DNA of 64,000 nucleotides, from positions 1 to 64,000 of the IMG/VR virus record IMGVR_UViG_3300027749_000069; one strand, given 5' to 3'. Under the pieces are notes generated by a model, which was given only the letters and a program-made list of their open reading frames with translations, ran no database searches and was not told where the DNA came from. Below are positions 59,116 to 64,000 of this stretch, piece by piece. The stretch comes from a virus. The number at the start of each line of letters is the position of its first letter. Positions within the stretch are counted from its first letter, which is position 1. The position numbers and the translations under genes are program-made.

Positions 59116-61035
59116 ATGAACGAACAATTACTGAAACATGCTAAAAATGGTGATAGGAATGCCTTTAAAGTTGCGTTTAATACATTAAATAAAGGAGCAA
59201 AAGAAAATGATTGGATAATTGGTTTTAATGCCGCTCAAGCAGAACTTAAAAATGGAGCTTCATCAGGTGTAAGTTCAAACACAGGTGGTGGATTATTAGG
59301 AGATTCAAAAAGTACAGGTTTTGTTGAAATGGCGTTAGGTAAAGTTAATGATGCTACTAAATTTTTAGCGACACAATCACAAAGATTATTTGCGTCTGGA
59401 TTAGGAAAAGACGATGGAAATGACACAACCGCAAATAAGATATTTGAAATGGTTCAAGAGGGTGGATTAAACCCAATTAAATTAATGAAAACGGCCATCT
59501 CAGATATGTGGGGTGCTGGTCTTGACCAAATAAAATCTGAATCTGTATTATTATCTGATGTTAATACTAAAACAGGAATTAGTGGTCAATTATCTGAAAC
59601 TTTAAGAAAAGACATGATTGCAGCTTCAGTTGAAGCAAAAAGATATGGTTTTGACCTTTCTAATATTGGTGACATGTACACCACGTTAGTAAAAGATTCA
59701 GGTAAATTTGCGTTAATTAATGAAGACACAATTAAAAGTGCGGTTCCTGTTGCCGCCGCATTAAACATGTCATTGGCCGAATTAGCTGGTTCTATTGGTG
59801 AATTTGAAAAGGTAGGTTTAGGAGCAGATAAAACAACCCAATCATTAGGAGATGCAACAACAAGACTAATATCGTTAGGGTTAAGTGCTCAAAAAGTAAC
59901 TACCGCAATGCGTGATAATATCGGTAAGTTAAATGAATATGGGTTTAAAAATGGTGTAAAAGGGTTAGAAGATATGTCCAAAAAGGCGGTTGAATTTAGG
60001 ATGAGTATGGAGGAATCTTTTAAAATTGCCGAAAAGGTTATGAATCCTGAAAATGCTATTGATATGGTTGCAAATTTACAAGTATTAGGTGGTGCAATTG
60101 GTGATTTTAACGACCCACTTAAATTAATGTATATGGCAACAAATAACGTAGAAGGATTACAAGACGCGTTAATTGGTGCCTCAAGTTCATTAGCCACATA
60201 CAATCAAGAACAAGGTAGATTTGAAATTACTGGAATTAACTTAAGAAGAGGTAAAGCTATGGCGGATGCTATGGGAATATCTTATCAAGAATTAAGTAAA
60301 GGTGCAATTGCTGCCGCAGAAAGATCATCTGCAGCTAGTGCAATAATGTCTCGTGGTTTAAAATTAGATGACAAACAAACAGAATTTTTAACAAATATAT
60401 CAAGAATGCAAGGGGGTGAAATGAAAATTGTAATCCCTAAATCTTTAGCTTCAGAACTAAATGGTGCAACTGAAATCTCATTAGATAAAATGACTGATAG
60501 TCAAGCTAAAGTATTATTGGCAAATCAAAAGGCTTTTGAGTCTATGGATGTTAAGAATATTGCAATGTCACAACTTACCGAAACACAACAAATGTCAAGG
60601 GGTATAGATGTAATTGCATCATATTATAAAATAATAGGTGCTAGAGCTGTTGAGGCGGCGTTAAGGGCAGGTGGTGGTAAACAATATGATGAACTTAATA
60701 AAGCAATTGCAACTTTTAAAATAGGTGACGTAAATAAAACAGCGGAAGATATCGCAACTGCTACGGCAAATAAAGTAACATCGGTTAAAACGGGCATATC
60801 AACAGGAATTGAATCTGTAAAAGCAATGATTGGATTGGACACAAAAACACCTCCACCTCCACCACCATATATTGCAGCAAACAAGATAGATATAACACAC
60901 ACTCATAAATATGAAGCGACTTCAGGGTATATGGACGCTTTTAATAGGGAAAATGTTAAAAACCCAACATTAGTCGGTAGTTGGACGGAAAGAAATGTAA
61001 ATGAATATACGAACCCTAAAGTTATAACAAAATAG
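59116..61035 (+). CDS. Tape-measure-like tail protein
   Basis: 639 residues, helical, rich in Ala, Gly, Lys and Ser with few Cys or Trp. There are repeated helical segments such as MSLAELAGSIGEFEKVGLGA and TRLISLGLSAQKVTTAMRDN and a C-terminal Ala-rich helix before PPPPPP and a strand-like tail. This composition and place (after chaperone-type genes) match tape-measure proteins (T4 gp29). No transmembrane segment is obvious. The stop is TAG. A short length for a T4-type tail suggests that other proteins share length control; the call is moderate. Confidence 0.5.
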   Translation: MNEQLLKHAKNGDRNAFKVAFNTLNKGAKENDWIIGFNAAQAELKNGASSGVSSNTGGGLLGDSKSTGFVEMALGKVNDATKFLATQSQRLFASGLGKDDGNDTTANKIFEMVQEGGLNPIKLMKTAISDMWGAGLDQIKSESVLLSDVNTKTGISGQLSETLRKDMIAASVEAKRYGFDLSNIGDMYTTLVKDSGKFALINEDTIKSAVPVAAALNMSLAELAGSIGEFEKVGLGADKTTQSLGDATTRLISLGLSAQKVTTAMRDNIGKLNEYGFKNGVKGLEDMSKKAVEFRMSMEESFKIAEKVMNPENAIDMVANLQVLGGAIGDFNDPLKLMYMATNNVEGLQDALIGASSSLATYNQEQGRFEITGINLRRGKAMADAMGISYQELSKGAIAAAERSSAASAIMSRGLKLDDKQTEFLTNISRMQGGEMKIVIPKSLASELNGATEISLDKMTDSQAKVLLANQKAFESMDVKNIAMSQLTETQQMSRGIDVIASYYKIIGARAVEAALRAGGGKQYDELNKAIATFKIGDVNKTAEDIATATANKVTSVKTGISTGIESVKAMIGLDTKTPPPPPPYIAANKIDITHTHKYEATSGYMDAFNRENVKNPTLVGSWTERNVNEYTNPKVITK

Positions 61036-61044
61036 TATTAAACC

Positions 61045-61052
61045 TATTTATA
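61045..61052 (+). promoter_or_regulatory. Candidate late promoter
   Basis: TATTTATA 12 nt before the ATG at 61065. Confidence 0.55.
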
Positions 61053-61064
61053 ATAAAATAAAAA

Positions 61065-64000
61065 ATGCCGAGTTATTTAGATTTTAATACAACAAAACAG
61101 TTTAGAGACCACATATTAGGTAAGACCTTACAACAACCTAATGGACCCCAAACGTTTACAAATAGTTCATATCCTGAACAGAATCTAAGTAATACACCTA
61201 ATTTATTACAAGGTCAGGTAGATACAAATAGATATGGTGATTTGACAATACCTAAGAACTCTAATATCTACAAACCAGATGATTATTTTATTAGTGATGT
61301 TATTAACACATTACCTAGGTCGGCCGATTTAAAATTATACCCAAGTTTTGTTCAAACTGACTTAAGTTTATTTGGTATTATTAGTAATTCAAATTACGAA
61401 ACTGAATCTGAATTAGTTAAGTTTGCCACAAGTTTAATTAAAAATGACCCACAAGGACCTGTTTATAGTAGAATTACTCAAAATGTAGAAAAAAATACAT
61501 TAGGTCGTGTGAGAATTATGGATGCTCTTAATGGTAACACAACTACCGCCGTTAATATATTAACAGGCAGAGAACCATTAATTGAATCAAATTATACTAT
61601 TACAGTTGATAATACATTAAGTATACCAGGTCAAGCGGTTGATTTTCTAAAAACTGTTTCAGGTATACAATTACCCTTTAGTCAAATACCAGGGGATTAT
61701 TTAAGTAACCCAAGAAACCCGATAAACTATAGACCACAAGCGTCATCACAATTAGGTGCATTATATCAAGACGTAACCGGTGTATTAGGGTCTTTAATAG
61801 GAATACAAAGACGACCATTGCTAGATAGAAAACCATCTGACCTTTTGATTGAACATATGGGAAGCGGTCAAAAAAACAGGTTATATGACCTATTATCCTA
61901 TTCAACATATGCACCAAATTATACCACAACCGCAAGGTCACAAAACACGTCTAAAATTTTTAATTTTGTTGATAAGGTTGCACAAGGTATAAAAAATATT
62001 TTAGGTGTTGAGGCACCTGCAGGAACTGCTTATATTGGAGATGATAGAGGAAATGATGTAAAATATGCAATGAATGATTTTAATGATAGACCCGTAAGGA
62101 GTAACTATTATTTAACATTAATGTTTGATGAGGTGTCGGCAAAATTATTTCATACAAATAAAAATATTACTGAAGGTGGATCAATTGGAGGTAAGTTATC
62201 ATGGATTAGTAAGAACTCAAAAAATAAATTAGGGGTTAATAACAATAGTTGGCAGACAGAAGCGTCACTATTTACTGAAAGTTTATCAACTAAAAATAAA
62301 TTTAGAGGAGATTCAATTTTAGGAATAACTCAAGAATTATTAGATTCAATGCCTTCAGATGGGGGCGCTGCACGTTCACATGTTGCAAATGTTATTGATC
62401 AAACAAGTAGAGTATTCCAAGATGGTGATACTAGAATATCAAGAGGTTCTGCGGTTAAGTATACCGATAAATTTACTGGTGAAGAAAGTGGGATTGAATA
62501 TGCGAGAGTTTGGACAAAGGATAGACCATACATGACAAATTTTGACACAATGCCGTTGTCAACTAATCAAAAGGATATTAATACTGGAAAGTATAAAAAA
62601 TCAGGAAGAAAATATAGAAGAGGTAATATAAGACAATTTGAATCAAGTGTATTAAATGACACATGGAATTTAAATATGGCACCAATGTCCAATGGTAAAA
62701 AATCATTTGATAACTCAACAAATATTGTAGAAAAAGACAAAGGTCTTGGTGATTTTTACGCAAAGAAATACATGTTCTCAATTGAGAACTTGGCATGGAA
62801 AACTTCTAATTTATCTGGATTTCAAGTAAGTGATTTACCAGCATGTGAAAAAGGAAATAATGGTGGTAGAGTTATGTGGTTCCCTCCATACGACTTAAAG
62901 ATGAGCGAACAAAACAATGCAAATTGGGAAAAGAACTCATTTATTGGAAGACCTGAACCAGTGTACACATATCAAAATACAGAAAGAACAGGTCAAGTTT
63001 CATTTAAAGTTGTTGTTGACCATCCGAGTATTATGAATTTATTGGTTAGAGAACATTTTAAAGGAATGTCAGATGAAGAATCTGATAACTATATAAACGC
63101 ATTTTTTGCTGGCGTACAAGACGTTGATTTTTATTCTTTAATACAAACATATACAACTCTAGACCAAAATGATAGAGATTTAATTCAACAATACCTAAGT
63201 GCTGGAGTTGAAAAACAAACAATTGAAAGAATTAAATATACTACCGTACCATTACCTAATGACGCTAATACTGACGTAAATAAAAATGAACCTGTTAATT
63301 ATGACACAAATAACATATTCTACTTCGAAAATGCTGAACCACCTGTTAATGGAAATAATTTAACACAATCTCCCTATTATTATAGTAATTATTATACACA
63401 ATATAATGTAAAGCAATCGACATACATTACCAATTTAACATCCGCGATGAATAGTGCATTGTCTAATGCTGATAAAATTTTATTAATAGGTGACACAGGA
63501 TCAACATCAAACCCAAGTGTTATTTCAGGACAAACTAATCAAATAACAACTGCATTTAGCGGGTTAACTACAAATTTTGAGGCATTAAATAAACAAATAC
63601 TTGATTTAAAAACGGCATTATCTGGAAAAACAGTTATTTCAGACACAAAAATAACAATATATACATCAACATCAGAAGCGGGAGATAATGATAAGAATTT
63701 CTACTTAGGAATAAGAAGGGCACATTCATTAATGCAACACATTTGGAATGAATTAGGACCATTTAAATATACGTGGTTTACTGAAAAGGAATTGGCAACA
63801 TATGCTAAAAATGGTTTACCATTAAATACAAAAACAATCACTATAAAATATAAAGATATTGGATATGAATTAGATGGTAATATTATATTTGATATAGGAA
63901 CAATAGGTGAAAATAGTACATCACTGAATGGAACTAGTGTTGATTGTACAAAAGTATTTACTAACACCAATTTAAAAATATATTCCCCAACGGCGTTTTA
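61065..64000 (+). CDS. Large baseplate/tail protein, 3' end outside window
   Basis: 978 residues visible; no stop occurs before the window ends. It starts MPSYLDFNTTKQFRDHILGK. Middle blocks include VRSNYYLTLMFDEVSAKLF, RVMWFPPYDLKMSEQNNANW, then FIGRPEPVYTYQNTERTGQV and FKVVVDHPSIMNLLVREHF. A later segment FYLGIRRAHSLMQHIWNEL resembles the helix of OmpA-like peptidoglycan-binding domains. I associate such proteins with the baseplate region of phages from Bacteroidota, possibly binding cell wall. Its late octamer and place after the tape-measure gene agree. Confidence 0.6.
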   Translation, partial: MPSYLDFNTTKQFRDHILGKTLQQPNGPQTFTNSSYPEQNLSNTPNLLQGQVDTNRYGDLTIPKNSNIYKPDDYFISDVINTLPRSADLKLYPSFVQTDLSLFGIISNSNYETESELVKFATSLIKNDPQGPVYSRITQNVEKNTLGRVRIMDALNGNTTTAVNILTGREPLIESNYTITVDNTLSIPGQAVDFLKTVSGIQLPFSQIPGDYLSNPRNPINYRPQASSQLGALYQDVTGVLGSLIGIQRRPLLDRKPSDLLIEHMGSGQKNRLYDLLSYSTYAPNYTTTARSQNTSKIFNFVDKVAQGIKNILGVEAPAGTAYIGDDRGNDVKYAMNDFNDRPVRSNYYLTLMFDEVSAKLFHTNKNITEGGSIGGKLSWISKNSKNKLGVNNNSWQTEASLFTESLSTKNKFRGDSILGITQELLDSMPSDGGAARSHVANVIDQTSRVFQDGDTRISRGSAVKYTDKFTGEESGIEYARVWTKDRPYMTNFDTMPLSTNQKDINTGKYKKSGRKYRRGNIRQFESSVLNDTWNLNMAPMSNGKKSFDNSTNIVEKDKGLGDFYAKKYMFSIENLAWKTSNLSGFQVSDLPACEKGNNGGRVMWFPPYDLKMSEQNNANWEKNSFIGRPEPVYTYQNTERTGQVSFKVVVDHPSIMNLLVREHFKGMSDEESDNYINAFFAGVQDVDFYSLIQTYTTLDQNDRDLIQQYLSAGVEKQTIERIKYTTVPLPNDANTDVNKNEPVNYDTNNIFYFENAEPPVNGNNLTQSPYYYSNYYTQYNVKQSTYITNLTSAMNSALSNADKILLIGDTGSTSNPSVISGQTNQITTAFSGLTTNFEALNKQILDLKTALSGKTVISDTKITIYTSTSEAGDNDKNFYLGIRRAHSLMQHIWNELGPFKYTWFTEKELATYAKNGLPLNTKTITIKYKDIGYELDGNIIFDIGTIGENSTSLNGTSVDCTKVFTNTNLKIYSPTAF

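Noticed and set aside
1-64000. Stop-codon reassignment (TAG as sense), known in some Bacteroidota phages
   Set aside because: TAG ends the DNA polymerase, tape-measure-like and RHH-like genes, and other genes end in TAA or TGA with no interrupted homologous frames.

Overview
The window is a 64 kb piece of an AT-rich genome of a contractile-tailed bacteriophage of the T4 superfamily. Recognisable T4-type genes are terminase large subunit (gp17), portal (gp20), prohead protease (gp21), scaffold (gp22), major capsid (gp23), a gp55-like late sigma factor, tail sheath (gp18), tail tube (gp19), a gp26-like baseplate or chaperone protein and a family B DNA polymerase (gp43). Several signs point to a Bacteroidota host. 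Secreted proteins carry signal peptides ending in GQ. Ribosome binding sites of the Shine-Dalgarno type are almost absent. Five promoters fit or nearly fit the Bacteroidota pattern TTTG-N19/20-TAnnTTTG. A phage ribosomal protein bS21 resembles the Bacteroidota form. TAA, TGA and TAG all act as stops, so the code is standard.

Layout. 1-4.7 kb (+): a cell-envelope cluster of a class 3 lipase, a CsgG-like secreted protein, a FeoA-like protein, a PspC-like membrane protein and two exported, probably outer-membrane, proteins. 4.8-7.7 kb (-): an RNA-repair cassette (P-loop polynucleotide kinase, Rnl1-type RNA ligase, cyclic-phosphate-processing receiver-domain protein) and a small lipoprotein. 7.8-11.8 kb: a ClpC-like unfoldase, a small heat-shock protein, two KTSC-domain proteins and a nucleotidyltransferase-like protein. 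11.8-24.8 kb (+): the head genes, with the bS21 gene inserted on the opposite strand. 24.8-42.5 kb (mostly -): probable virion-internal proteins, baseplate/tail proteins, the late sigma factor, three glycosyltransferases, PhoH and dUTPase. 42.5-45.3 kb (+): fibre or adhesin genes. 45.4-52.2 kb: DNA polymerase, a neck-like protein, a possible nuclease and an SNF2-type helicase. 52.3-64 kb (+): neck and tail genes, ending in a large baseplate-type gene that runs off the window.

How it works together. The octamer TATTTATA (or TATTTATT), the reverse complement of the T4 late promoter TATAAATA, lies in the sense direction just before at least 20 genes on both strands. With the gp55-like gene this suggests a T4-type late transcription programme. 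In about eleven cases the octamer ends only 1-5 nt before the start codon, so transcripts would begin at or next to the ATG: leaderless late mRNAs. The same phage carries bS21, the ribosomal protein linked in Bacteroidota to anti-Shine-Dalgarno occlusion. I infer, without proof, that late promoters, leaderless mRNAs and phage bS21 form one late-expression system. The RNA-repair cassette and the envelope cluster are the other two parts most worth study.
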